This document shows, piece after piece, positions 1 to 11,039 of a stretch of 64,000 nt of DNA. The stretch is from Coix lacryma-jobi var. lacryma-jobi (taxonomy: Eukaryota > Streptophyta > Magnoliopsida > Poales > Poaceae). A program made the translations under genes and the position numbers. The stretch spans positions 16,871,621 to 16,935,620 of the forward strand of contig CM019825.1 in assembly GCA_009763385.1 (NCBI GenBank), in the 5' to 3' direction. The notes below the pieces were generated by a model. That model was not told the DNA's origin and searched no databases. It saw nothing but the letters and a program-made list of their open reading frames with translations. The stretch's first letter is position 1. Every line of letters begins with the position of its first letter.

Positions 1-1230
1 TCGGCCACCCGTTCGTGGCCCCCCGGTGCGGTAAACCGGCCGACCGCGGCACGGAGGAGAAGGACAGAGAACTGGAGGAGGCAAGATCGGTTTGACTCGG
101 GTCCAACCAGTTGGCTTGCAGTTGTTCGTTTTTCAAAAAGGCGCCAAAAGTCGCTAGACACATCTCACATCACATGCCCCGGCCAGCGTTACCTGGAACG
201 GAATTCGTGGGTGGCCATGGCCAATGGCTAATGCACAATCCACTGCCCCTGCTAACGGGTTCGCTAGTCAAAGTCAAATCAAATGTGTAAATAAACGTAC
301 TCAAATGTGTACGAGGGAGGGACTGATGCCTACAGGTGCAGTTAATCAACAGTTGGCAGGGCCACATCCGCTACACATCTGTTGGCGTTGGGGGTCCATT
401 TATTCTCTGTTGTTAACGAGTTCGTTCTTCCTCCGAGTAGTTTTATCTTGCTGATGGTTGTCCTGCCTGAGTGGGCTCAGTTTTTCAATCAACAACTATT
501 AAAAGGCTAGGCTTTAAACTCTGTCAGGGGCTGTCTTTTTCTTTCATCCCTTCTCCAACGGGAGGGAGGTGAGCGGGATGCTGCTTTTCATGGACTGATA
601 CCCCGGTGATCCATCAATGAAGGAAGGAAGAGCGAATAAAGGGGAGGTCCCGCTGCTGTTTCCTCCTGCGTGTGGTGCGCGATGAAATAACGAACAACAG
701 TTTGTTTGAGAAAGGCGATTAGACAGAGGGTCACGTGTGCCTACAGTTGCAGTGTACTGTGACTACTGTCTCATTTCCTTCTGTTTTTATTATTTCGGAT
801 GACAAGCTATGTGCATCGATCCCGTGCATGTATGCCACCGTCACGGGCTCACGGCAAGGGACAGCGATGGAGACCCGCAGGCCGCAGAATATCAGGGCTA
901 AAACTGTGGCGTTCTCCGAGCCGGGTTCTGGGCAGGCGGCCCTCTTCTCCAATATGACTTTGACTAGGCCGGACTGTGTGCCCTCTCCGCGGTTCCGCCT
1001 GCGCATGTCCCGGAAGGCCAGCTTTTAACTGGGCCGCACGTGAATACACACACCTACATCTACTAGGCCGGCCGTGTGTCAACTGTCAACATTTGCTAAA
1101 GGAACTCCTCTCGCCGGGCCAAGTACATCGCTGACGTTTCTCTCGCGCAAAAGACACATGTACCAGAATTTTCATTTTTCAACTTCTCTCGGTGGTCTCC
1201 ACCTAAAAACCTCTTTTCACCTACATCGAA
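1..1230. other. intergenic DNA, no gene recognised
   Basis: The first 1.2 kb is moderately GC-rich at its left edge and around positions 840-1080. Only short overlapping reading frames occur, on both strands, and none shows a recognisable domain, splice structure or codon bias. It could be the flank or untranslated part of a gene lying left of the window. I see nothing that can be supported further. Confidence 0.5.
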
Positions 1231-1239
1231 TATTTAGAC

Positions 1240-1556
1240 ACATATTTTTTGATCCTATATTTAGACACATATATATCGAGTATTAAATATAGACTATAAA
1301 CTAACTAATTTTGCAAGCTGCGATAACTTTGCGAGATGATTTTTTGAAACCTAATTAGTTTATGATTTGACAATGTTGTACTACAGTAAATATATACTAA
1401 TGATGGATTAATTAGTCTTAATAAATTCGTCTCACAGTTTTCTAACGAAGTATGTAATTTATTTTTTATTAATATATTTTTAATAGACTAAATTAATGTC
1501 GTAACATCTGACATAACATCCAAAAACTTTTCACCCACCAACTAAACACCACCTCG
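1240..1556. repeat. common grass MITE-like dispersed repeat
   Basis: The stretch carries wording I recognise from a very common grass repeat: a block about not being able to pair loosely AT-rich arms around a central 'gatttgacaatgt...ctacagtaaa' core, followed by 'gatggattaatta' and 'aataaattcgtctc'. No clean terminal inverted repeats or target duplication could be fixed, so the edges are approximate and the copy is probably old. There is no coding capacity. Confidence 0.4.
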
Positions 1557-2790
1557 GTGGGATGGAGTTCTCCTAGTGTTTTACTATTTAACATTTAGTA
1601 TAATTTTTCCATAATAAATGACTGTCAGTGAGATTCCCTGTTCTATTATTTTGGTAGCGAGACAAGCATCTGGTACTAGGCATTTAGCCAAACTACATGC
1701 AAAACCATTCAGTAGGGGCTTTAAACCTCTCCTGTTTTATTAAAAAAACAATTGTTGTTTCCACTTCCTGAAAAATAACTTTGACTAAATATATCTATAA
1801 ATATTAATATTTATGGTACATAATTAGTATCATCAAAAAGATTTTTGAATCTAGTTTTTAACAAATTTATTTAGAGATACAAAGATTACATATATTTTTT
1901 ACAAATCGAGTCAAAATTATGGTACAAAAATAAAAAACGACAGTTAATTTGGACCGATGGAGCAATTACTAAGTCAATTCTTTTTCTAGTTTCGATCAAA
2001 TTGTTAGAAAATGTATTAACAACTATAAGTTTAAATAAATGCACTATCATATCAAGCCATGTTTCATGAAAAAATTTAACTAAAAAGTTAAACCAATCTA
2101 GCGTTGTATATGTTGGTACACTTTCCATAAGTTTAGTTAAAACTAGAGAAAATTGTTATCACAAATCCAAAGTGACCTAAAATTTAGAAGAGGGGTGTAA
2201 TTTTTATAAAAGGAATAAAACCAGGTAGCAGATAATGGTTTCTCAATTTCTATAATATTTTTAATGTGTATTTCTCTTTATAAAACATTACACTCACTAT
2301 GCGTACACCAACATGAATCTCTTGTTGAGTTTTTGATAAAATGTCAAACCTAGACTTTTACAAAAGTGAATTATTGGGAAGAGGAACGGCGTCACTGGAA
2401 AATAGCTTGCCGGATGTTGGAAACCAGTACCACGGCGGACATCTCCGTTGGATGGAGGTTCATAAAGTGCCATGACCATAGGATTTATAGTCACGCGTTG
2501 GCTTCAAAGGACAATGTTATGCTTACTAAAGTGTGACAACTATGATAAAAAAGTGTGACAACTAATGACCACGTTTTGTGATCGTATTTTGTTCTTTTTT
2601 TACTCCTCACCATTCAAATTATATTTTATACTTAGGCTTTGTATTGGGCCAAACTCCTTTAACTTTAATAACATTTTAAAAAATGCATAAAAATATTGAG
2701 GGTCAAATTAGTTTTATTATATTTTTAAAGAAACACAATCTAATAGGGAATTTTTTTTGAACTTTTGTATATATATAAATAAATAAATAT
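1557..2790. other. AT-rich intergenic DNA
   Basis: No gene, RNA gene or clear transposon ends are visible. Short open frames near 1886-2128 and 2297-2494 are AT-rich, have no domain and are best read as chance. Confidence 0.45.
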
Positions 2791-2983
2791 GTATATATTA
2801 AAAATATTACTAAATTTTATAATTAACTTAGAACAAAATCAAAATGAATTTTAGATTGGAACTAGATGAGCGAGTATGTGCTAAAAAAAGTTGCACATAC
2901 TCGCTCATCTAGTTCCAATCTAAAATTCATTTTGATTTTGTTCTAAGTTAATTATAAAATTTAGTAATATTTTTAATATATAC
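2791..2983. repeat. perfect 91-bp inverted repeat (hairpin)
   Basis: Positions 2791-2881 and 2893-2983 are exact reverse complements, checked base by base, around an 11-base A-rich loop. The arms contain 'gagcgagtatgtg', and the wording resembles the Stowaway-like sequence at about 3190-3263, which ends in 'gaggagggagtac'. The structure may therefore be a recent head-to-head copy of a MITE end. Outside the arms pairing stops at once. It is non-coding; if transcribed it would give a 91-bp double-stranded RNA. Confidence 0.9.
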
Positions 2984-3025
2984 TCGCTCATCTACCTATT
3001 AGATAACCATATTGCCCAACAATAT

Positions 3026-3127
3026 AAATATGTGATCAACATTTACCGGGTGAGGTAGACCAAAAGAAACATGTATCAATCTAAATATGTGATCAACATT
3101 TACCGGGTTAGGTAGACCAAAAGAAAC
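3026..3127. repeat. short direct duplication, two 45-bp copies
   Basis: A 45-base unit at 3026-3070 recurs at 3083-3127 with one difference (gggtgagg against gggttagg). The copies start 57 bases apart. It is non-coding and lies just after the hairpin; just to the right, at about 3250-3263, is a Stowaway-type terminal motif. Confidence 0.85.
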
Positions 3128-4375
3128 TTTGCATTTAACATTTCCTTTCTATTGTCATTTAACTAGGTTGTGCTTGGTTAGGATTACAACTTGGCTTAAT
3201 TTAGAACAAAAACCAAAATAAATTTTAACTTCGTATATAAGTCGGACGGATGAGGAGGGAGTACGAAACTTGCCTTTCAGTCCGGTGAAACCACTTGGTA
3301 CTGTGGCGTGCTGGCCAGGGACGGTTGGATCAGGGTTAGACCAGCTATACGGCTGGATCTGATCGAGTTCATTCCGAACAGAAGGAAAAAAATATATAAG
3401 AAAAGCCGGAAATATGACGTGGTGATGTGGACGATAAACATGAGCATTTTGTGCCATGCTTACTTGCTGGCCCCTCTTTTCTCCGCAGCCCAATCAATCC
3501 TTATCCCTATCGGTAGGTGCGTGCGTGCGTGCGTGCCCGGCCCAATCCTGATTGACTCCTGCGTCACGGGCCAAGCTGCAACCCTGTGAATGCGGACTGG
3601 TGACTGAAGGGCCCTCGCATTTCTGCGTCATGGGTATGGAAACAATGTTGGAACATATATAAATGCGTCTGAAAAAACATGAAAGTTTGATAACTATAGA
3701 GTCCATGGAAGGATTGCAGAAATGTAAGACCACATGTTTGGCCTTATTATAAATAAAGGGCTCGCTAAAATTTAGGTGCCTGAATTTTAGTTTCTTTTCA
3801 GGTGACGGTTATTGTCTATATTTTACACTAAAATTACAGGTTTTGTTTATTACCATTTCTGTAGACGCAATCTGGAATTTTCTGTACCAAGAATGGAAAT
3901 TCCGTTAGACAAAACCACAAATCCAAAAAATCTGATTTATCTTGGCACAAATACAATTAACAATTATTTTCAATAAGTAGATAATGACAAAAATTAATAT
4001 GTTATAGCACAAAACAAATCACAAAATAATAACTTAGGTGTATTAGGTAGTTGTATAAAAGTGTTGTCTGAAATCATCTCAAAATTCTCACCTGAAATAT
4101 AGGAAAGATGTGTAAATAACAGGTATTCATGATTCTTAAAAGAAAAAAATATTGATGGCGCATTTCTCCTTCGACTTTTTATGTGGAAAATATCAAACTG
4201 CATTGGCCCATGTATATGTTGGCCCACTAATCTCATTTGTAATTAGATGAGTTTGTTTAGTAAAAAGTCCACCTCTCCACTCCTAACTTTTTGTGAAAGT
4301 CTGCCTTTTCTTATTAAACTCTAAAATCGAATAAAACACCTTCAACTTTTCAAATAGTACATCTTACCTCCCTGA
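3128..4375. other. intergenic DNA with Stowaway end and a GTGC microsatellite
   Basis: A Stowaway-type end ('gaggagggagtac') is seen near 3250-3263, and a short (GTGC)n run at about 3516-3535. No convincing gene is present; the open frames at 3308-3589 and 3155-3493 overlap on opposite strands and show no domain. Confidence 0.4.
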
Positions 4376-4790
4376 CCCGGTTATAAGTGATTTTGGATGG
4401 TGGTTTTGCTACAATGAGGGGGTTTTGTCATTTTTTAATTTATTTTCGTAGATTTTTGTAAAACATAGTAAATCATAGAAAAACCATAAAATGAAGAATC
4501 CAATCTTGTTGGACTCCACATGAGCAAATCTACACAGTGAACATATAATATGATATGTTTTAGTACAAAGTTTTGTTATAGTTTTAGATCTATGCTTTTC
4601 TATAATTAAAATAAATTTATAACTAAGTTATACATGATCCAATGAGTATGGAATTTTACTACAATTCAACCATACAATAATTAGTCCACCATAAAAATTT
4701 CACCACAATTGGACTAGAAAAACCCAAACAATAAATTGTCCCAATTAATTTCATACAATAACATGCTTTTCTGTAATTAATTCCAATCAT
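4376..4790. repeat. degraded fragment of the 26298-27272 MITE family
   Basis: The order of words here (a 'ggtggttttgctacaat' block, 'ttggactccacat', 'ctacacagtgaacata', 'aactaagttatacatgatccaat', 'accacaattgga') matches the left half and middle of the complete element at 26298-27272. Only part is present and it has diverged, so this is an older, truncated copy of the same non-autonomous family. Confidence 0.65.
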
Positions 4791-5186
4791 TGGACATATC
4801 AATGAAAGAATTTAATAAAAAACTAAAATGGTTACACCAAATTATAAAATAATGGAACGACAAAACAAATAACAATATAGATGCATTCTACGTTTCTTAT
4901 ATTGAAAATAATAATTACACTTAGTAGAGGTGATATTTTTTCTCGAACACGCAAAAGATTTTTTCACATCTTTATTTATATTAAGATAGGGAGAAAGTTT
5001 CGATTATAACACGCTTAAGCAACGCCCTAGGGGGGCCTAGAGTGTTTGCAGTTGTGCTTGTCCCTCCCTAGTGTACAAACAAGATAGGCTATTACTCTTG
5101 ACAACAGACAACCTAGGTTTGAAGTGTGGCCTCGATCCATTGTCGTGTCTCGAGCACATAGGAGAGCTACATATCACTGTATTAAT
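4791..5186. other. AT-rich intergenic DNA up to the retrotransposon target site
   Basis: No gene or transposon structure is recognised. The 5-bp target site of the following element, AGTAG, is at 5187-5191 and is repeated at 15891-15895. Confidence 0.45.
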
Positions 5187-6067
5187 AGTAGTGAAAGTGC
5201 ATGTTGCACTTAAGTATATTTTGGATGACTTGATGACATCATTGATTAAAGGTCTAATGTGTTTGCTAAGTGTGACATAGGAATAAGCTTATCTCACAAT
5301 GTGTTTGAAATGAAATGCAAAGCCAAAATGATGCATTGTTGTATGATATTCATGTCACAAGAACAAGACAACAATGAAAATGACATTGATGAAAAGGCTA
5401 CTCTATTGTGGGATAATCATGGTTCATATGTGTGCTAACAAAGGATTCAAAGCAAAATGTGATTGAATGGCTTGAAGATGATGAAGATAGCAAGGAAAGA
5501 GTCTTCGAGGTACTAAGCAAGGGTGAAGGGCAAGCGACGGCTTGGTGACCGAAGAACCTAGCTAGGGTGATGAAGAAAGTACTTGCATTTAGTCGAAGGA
5601 TCAATCAAGCTTGAAGATTACATTGAGTGGAGAATCAACATTCCTAGCAACAGTATTAATTGAAGTGACTTGACACATTTGGGATTTCATCATATCACTT
5701 GTATGGAGTCAAGTCACATGCTCAAGTTGGTTATGCTCGAGGGACATCTACTTCTAATCATGACAAGCATTACTCTAAATGAAGAAGGTGAAAGAGAAGC
5801 GGCTTCGGTTCGATAAAGATCAACTCAAGGGGTTTAAAACTTGTTTTTCAATTCATCTTGAGTGATTAGGAAAGCCGTACTATTAAGAGGGATGCAACAT
5901 ATAGTAGATGATTCCATAAGTGCTCAAGTATAAAAATAAAATCAAAAGAAAGACACAAAATCACTTCACGAACACTTAGAGAGGTTGTTGTCAACTTCCA
6001 GCGTTAGAAGTTCCGACCTTAAAGTCGGAAGTTCTGACACTGGGATTTTCAGCAAGTCTGTCCTCCC

Positions 6068-6255
6068 AGCGTTGGAAGTTCCGACCCGAGTTTCGACACT
6101 CCCAGCATTGGAAGTTCCGACCCGAGTTTCGACTCGAGTTCCGACACTCCCAGCGTCGGAAGTTCCGACCCGAGTTCCGACTCGAGTTCCGACACTCCAG
6201 CGTTGGAAGTTCCGACCCGAGTTCCGACACTGTCAGCGTCGGAAGTTCTGACGCG
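6068..6255. repeat. tandem array of ~36-bp units in the left LTR
   Basis: Units of about 36 bases, each with GGAAGTTCCGACCCGAGTT followed by 'ccgacactcccagc', are repeated about five times with small variations and some half-units ('ccgactcgagtt'). The core GTCGGAA-G-TTCCGAC is an inverted repeat with a 1-base spacer. The array lies roughly 250-430 bp upstream of the TATA box, where an LTR enhancer would sit. The right LTR carries a shorter version. Confidence 0.85.
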
Positions 6256-6502
6256 AGTTCGGACAGTGGGATCTCGACCTGCTCAGCCTCCCTACCGCAA
6301 GCTCGTCGAAAGTTCCGACGTGTCGGAACTTCCGACCTCGGAACTTCCGACCCGACTTCCGACACTGACTGAAAAGTAGCCGTTATACCTCTATGAACAG
6401 TGTTTCTAGTGAACGTCGGAAGTTCCGAGATCTAGACCGGAAGTTCCGACCTTCAAGTTTTCAGACCAACGGCTAGAAAACGGCTAGTTTCGTGGGTGGG
6501 GC

Positions 6503-6510
6503 TATAAATA
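6503..6510 (+). promoter_or_regulatory. TATA box of the left SIRE-type LTR
   Basis: TATAAATA lies in the sequence 'ggggctataaatatcccc', followed by a pyrimidine-rich 'ccctctctcttgag' stretch. The matching box in the right LTR is at 14905-14912. Confidence 0.7.
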
Positions 6511-7130
6511 TCCCCAAGCCCTCTCTCTTGAGGGCTGCTGATTCTGCCACTTCCCACACCCATTCTAGAGCTTCCAAAGCACTTTCCAACCCTCTCTTAG
6601 TGAGTGATTGACCTCTAATTGCCAAATCCATTTGTGGGTTGAGAGAGATTCAAATTAGAGAGCAAGCCACCTCTTGAGCACTTGTGCAAATCGTCGATCT
6701 TGTTGTGCGCATTCGTTACTGTTGGACTCTAGGTCCTAGACGGCTAGGCGTCGCCGTTGAGCACCCAAGAGCTTTGTGGAGTGCCTCGGAAAGTTTGTGA
6801 AGGTTCGATCTCTCCTGAAAAGAGATCATCTAGTGGAAGGAGCATTGCGGGTGAAATAGACTGCGGCTAGAGTGACCTGTGGTGTCCTCTAGAGCCCACC
6901 TTTGTGGTAGCTCGCAGCCGGCTCAACGGAGAGTAGGACCCGAGGGGGTGCCCAACTTCGGTAAAACAAATATCGTGTCTCCTCTTGTTATTACATTCGA
7001 TATTTGTGTGGCTCGAGCTTTCTCTGCAGGTTCTGTGTGTTGTGCATATATATAGATTGTATCTCTGCAGGGTGTGACAAAGTTGAGAAGAAACCGGAGT
7101 CGATTTGGAGCCCGGAGCTGAATTCGCAAA

Positions 7131-7242
7131 TATCGGACGTGTCCGGTATTGCTACCGGACGTGTTCGATATTGCATTTGGGTTCAGCTAGTCAGGGCTTA
7201 CCGGACGTGTCCGGTATCCCTACCGGACGTGTCCGGTATTAC
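7131..7242. repeat. cluster of CCGGACGTGTCCGG near-palindromes
   Basis: Four copies of an ACCGGAC-GT-GTCCGGT type motif (one decayed) occur in about 110 bp near the end of the left LTR. The same cluster is at 15534-15645 in the right LTR, and single or paired copies occur inside the element at 8016-8055, about 9891-9925 and about 10786-10802. Confidence 0.85.
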
Positions 7243-7490
7243 CTTCCTGCACAGAATCAGTTGTATATTGTTCTAACCATTTGTGGTGCAGGCAATTGAC
7301 TCTATATTCTTTGTATATCGTTCATATACTGTGTGCTTGTCTCTTGTGGGGTTGATTTACTCTGATTGAGAGCTTCCAAGAAATTGGAAGCTCATATACT
7401 AATCGCTTCCGCATTTAAGGTGTTAATTTTTCAGAAACGCCTATTCACCCCCCTCTAGGCGGCATTTTAGGTCCGTTCGGTCCTTTCCAT

Positions 7491-7503
7491 TGGTATCAAA
7501 GCT
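7491..7503 (+). other. primer-binding site, tRNA-Met type
   Basis: The sequence tggtatcaaagct follows the LTR end by one base. It fits the usual plant Copia site (complement of initiator tRNA-Met) with one mismatch. It would prime minus-strand synthesis and marks the start of the internal region. Confidence 0.85.
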
Positions 7504-7540
7504 CGGACTCACGTTTGAGCTTCACCGCTTGTGAGAACGG

Positions 7541-9533
7541 ATGGATTCGCCTATGGAGACGGACGTGGTGCTTCTCCAAAATGAAGGTTCAAACTTTCTA
7601 TCTTGGTCATCTTATGTGCTCAATGCATTTCGGGCTATTAGCCCCATTGTTGAGCATATTGTGGATGCGAGCATATCTCTTTCTATAGTTGATTGGAGCA
7701 ACTATAAGAACTTAACAAAAGAGGAAGAGATATGTGTGCAACTCAATGCTCATGCGTGTTTAATCTTGTTAAACTCATTGAGTGCAGAGGTTCTTGAGGA
7801 GGCTATCTACAATGGAGAATCTCCACCGGAGAGTTCTCATGTCATTTGGACTAGACTTGCCAACCTATATGGAAAGTCCAAATGTGATGAAGCACATGAT
7901 TGTGATTCATTGGAAATGAGGTCCATTGAATCATCATCATGTGAAGAAGCCTCAAGGAAGATGCACCGGATCGGGAGGTGCAGGTTGCTGCTCCTCTGGT
8001 GCATGTCTGCACATACCGGACGTGTCCGGTATTGCTACCGGACGTGTCCGGTATTTGCCCAGCAGACAGGGATCAGGAGGCAGCTAGCAGCAGTTCTCAA
8101 GCCCGATGGTGACCAAGTGATGAGTCAACCTCAGTATCTCATGATACTCATCACTTGTGTCTCATGGCCAAGAAGAACAAAAAGAAAGCAACCAAGAAAG
8201 ATGAAGAGAAGATTCTTGGGGGAATCAAGGAGAAGGCATCAAGAGATAGTCAACTAGAGAGTGATGAAGATGATGAAGATGATGACTCTCTTGATTATCT
8301 CAAGTATGAAGACAAGCTCTTATTCGTCAAAGTATTGAAGAAAAATGATGAGCTATAGAAGGAGGTGGAGGAACAAGAGCAATCCCTTCAAAATCAGGAA
8401 AAGTTCCTCATCTCCAAATTGGAAGAGCTAAAGGCATTAGAAGAAAGGTATGACAAATTGTCAATTGAGCATGCTTTAGCTACTAACTCTCTCTCTAATG
8501 TGGAAAGGCTAGAAAAAGAAAACTACATGCTCAAGGCAATCTCTCATTTGAGCACAAGTTCCTAGAAGAGGACTTCTCCCATCTCAAGTGCTCACATGAG
8601 AAGCTAGTAGAATCAAATGCCATGCTTGAGATAGCACATGAGGTTGTGATTGCTATGGTAAAATCTTCTCAACCTCACACTACTACACTCACTAGTGCAC
8701 CATCTCAATTAAATATTATTTGTGCTAATGAGTGTGCCTTTCAAGCAAGCCAATCTTCGATTGAGCAAATTCTTAAAGAAAATGCTAGGCTCATCGAAGA
8801 AGTGAAAAGTCTAAAGAAGGATGCGATTAGATTGAAGGATGAGGAGAAAGCACAACCTTTTCAAGATAACCGTGATTACATGGTGAAGAAGCTTGAGAAG
8901 GGTTCAAACCTTGCTTACTCCAAAGTCCAACAAAATAATCCCATCCCATCTAAAGAGAAAGCAACCAAGAGCAAGAAAAGCAAGAAAAGGCTTTGCTATG
9001 GTTGCGGGACATATGGTCATGAGAGTGCCATGTGTCCACACAAGACATGGGCCGATAAATGTGAAGCGGCCGAGAAGAGGGCAGCCACCAAGGTGGCAAA
9101 TCAAGTGAAGAAAGATGGTCCAAAAGGTGATGTGAAGTGTCATACTTCATGTCACTCAAGCAAGAGATGCACCCTAGCCCGAGATTCAAGAAAGAGGGCT
9201 TTAGTAGCAACAAGAAAGTGTTATGGGTGCAATCAAGAAGGTCACTTGGTGAACCAATGCCCAAACAAGCAAGACAAGCAAAAAGCAAACAATGGGCGTA
9301 TTTGCTATGCTTGTAGGAGAAAGGGGCATCTAAGCTATGATTGCCCAAATGGTATGCATCCTAAGCCGAACACATTTGTAAATGATAATGTGCTTAGGAA
9401 GGCCACAAATGGACTTAGCACTAGTAAGGTGATGTGTTCACCACGTACTAGCACTAAGGCCATTTGGGTGCCTAGGCACTTGTTGACTAACATTGGAGGA
9501 CCCAACAAGAGTTGGGTACCAAGATGTGCTTAG
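7541..9533 (+). pseudogene. gag: damaged SIRE-type gag with three zinc knuckles
   Basis: The reading starts at ATG 7541, 50 bases after the primer-binding site. The first ~130 codons resemble a Copia gag N-terminal domain (WSSYVLNAFRA region, then a helical stretch ending in a LANLYGKSK motif). The frame then passes through two CCGGAC near-palindromes (8016-8055), shifts, and continues with an acidic KK-rich and coiled-coil stretch interrupted by TAG at 8356 and about 8563, with another frame change before 8622. The last segment (8622-9533) has three CX2CX4HX4C zinc knuckles (CYGCGTYGHESAMC, CYGCNQEGHLVNQC, CYACRRKGHLSYDC) that would bind RNA. With at least two frameshifts and two stops it cannot make full Gag. 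No pol follows. Confidence 0.88.
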
Positions 9534-11039
9534 GATGTTGATGTAGGTACCCATGGTGAGATGGAGGCCTTCGGGGTGGTTGAGCAAGCCAATTTGGAAA
9601 TTCTAACTCAACCTATCAACCAATGTTCATCATAATTGCTTATATGGTTGACCCATTGGTAATCTATATTTGTCTTATCTATTACTTCATTTTCACCATG
9701 ACCTAGTGTACCTAAACTTGGTAGGATAGCCATCTTTTCACTATTCATGCTTACTATTTCATAACTTATTTAAAATGTGAAAATTTGGAAATGGCAAAAT
9801 AACTTCAACTCATTCTCTGTCACAAGTGCTGTCGGAACTTCCGACCTGGCACCAGCACCGCTGACAGAAAATATCTCTGCACTGTCAATCCATACCGGAC
9901 GTGCCTACCGGACGTGTCTGGTATGACATTGAGCTGCCATCTTTGCCTACATGAGATTTGAGTCTATTTATATTCATGATATGTTTCACCTGTTAGCTCA
10001 GATCTCACATGTTGTTGTTTCTCAAGTAATTCATGCATACAACTTGACTTTCTTTACTTTATGGCAAATTGCTTTGTTTTGGACAAAGTTGAAAGTTGAC
10101 TCTCACATTCTTAACGGAATGAAAGTGCTTGGAAAGGAATTCAAATACTTGAAGCACTGATTTAGGGGGAGCTCAATTTCAACTTTGTGCCTTTTATAGA
10201 CAAATGAGGTTTATCTAGCATATGTTGTAGTTCATATTGATCAAATTGATTCCTTAGTGAGGACATGGCTATTTGACGAGAAAGGTCAACTAAATCATCA
10301 CCATGTCATAATTATGCTTAGTGGAATTCATGGGCTCAAGGCAAAGGTATGTTTTTGATTATATGCATTGAAAGTGCAATCTAGGGCCTATAATATGCTA
10401 GTGTGTGCATTTGTGTGTAATAGGATAGATCTTTTCAAAACCCCTTACTAGCATGCATAGGTGGTATGGATTTATAAATCTTTGATCCTCTTTGGTCTTT
10501 GTGACCTAGTCATGTCATAATGTGGTTATTGTTCTCCTTGGTTCATTGTTTGGCTAATCACAAATGACATGACTCTCTCAAGTTTATAAGCCACCTTGTC
10601 TCTCTCTGTTCAAGTCTCTCATATGATCTATTTTGGAAAAGAGAATAAAATTGAGAATATTGGATTGAGTATGTTTTTAAAATACTTGGATCAAAGGTTT
10701 GTGTTTAAATTTGGACTAAGAAAGGTCAAAGGAAGAGATTGGGAGAAGCATAATGGATTCTGGACAAAATGGACAAAGTCAGCACATAACGGACATGTCC
10801 GGTATGCGCGTGACTTAAAGGAACAGCTAGGCCAGCAAAGAGTTATTTCCTCTTTCCTCTCCTCTCTTTCCCTTAAACAGCCAAAACCTCCACTCTATAC
10901 CTCAATCCGAGCCCCGTTGATTCGACCGAGGAAAAGTAAAGGAGGAGAAGGGATTAGAGAGGCCTTGCATCAAGATTGAAGGCCCCAAACTTTGGATTTC
11001 AGTTTCTCATCATCTTCTCCATCCCCAAGGACAACAGCT
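9534..11039 (+). other. SIRE-type internal non-coding region where pol is missing
   Basis: This 1.5-kb stretch occupies the place of the ~4-kb pol gene. No protease, integrase, RT or RNase H motif is visible in any frame. It contains LTR-like motifs (a GTCGGAACTTCCGACC word near 9833, CCGGAC words near 9891-9925 and 10786-10802) and a decayed polypurine-like 'tagggggagctc' at about 10162. It is probably leader/spacer sequence left after a large deletion. Confidence 0.6.

Larger units (their letters stand above)
5192..7489 (+). repeat. left LTR of the SIRE-type element
   Basis: The LTR begins TGAAAGTGCATG and ends TTTCCA. It matches the right LTR at 13600-15890 along its length, with scattered substitutions and a few indels, mostly in the tandem array. 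A TATA box lies at 6503-6510. Just upstream of it (about 6068-6250) is a tandem array of roughly 36-bp units containing GGAAGTTCCGAC, and downstream (7131-7240) are four CCGGACGTGTCCGG-type near-palindromes. Confidence 0.93.

Noticed and set aside
731..1082. Overlapping frames on both strands near the left edge
   Set aside because: Three frames open by composition; no domain, and no initiation or splice context stands out.
6068..6255. Tandem units considered as a CRISPR-like array
   Set aside because: Plant nuclear LTR; units are contiguous without unique spacers and are repeated in the other LTR.
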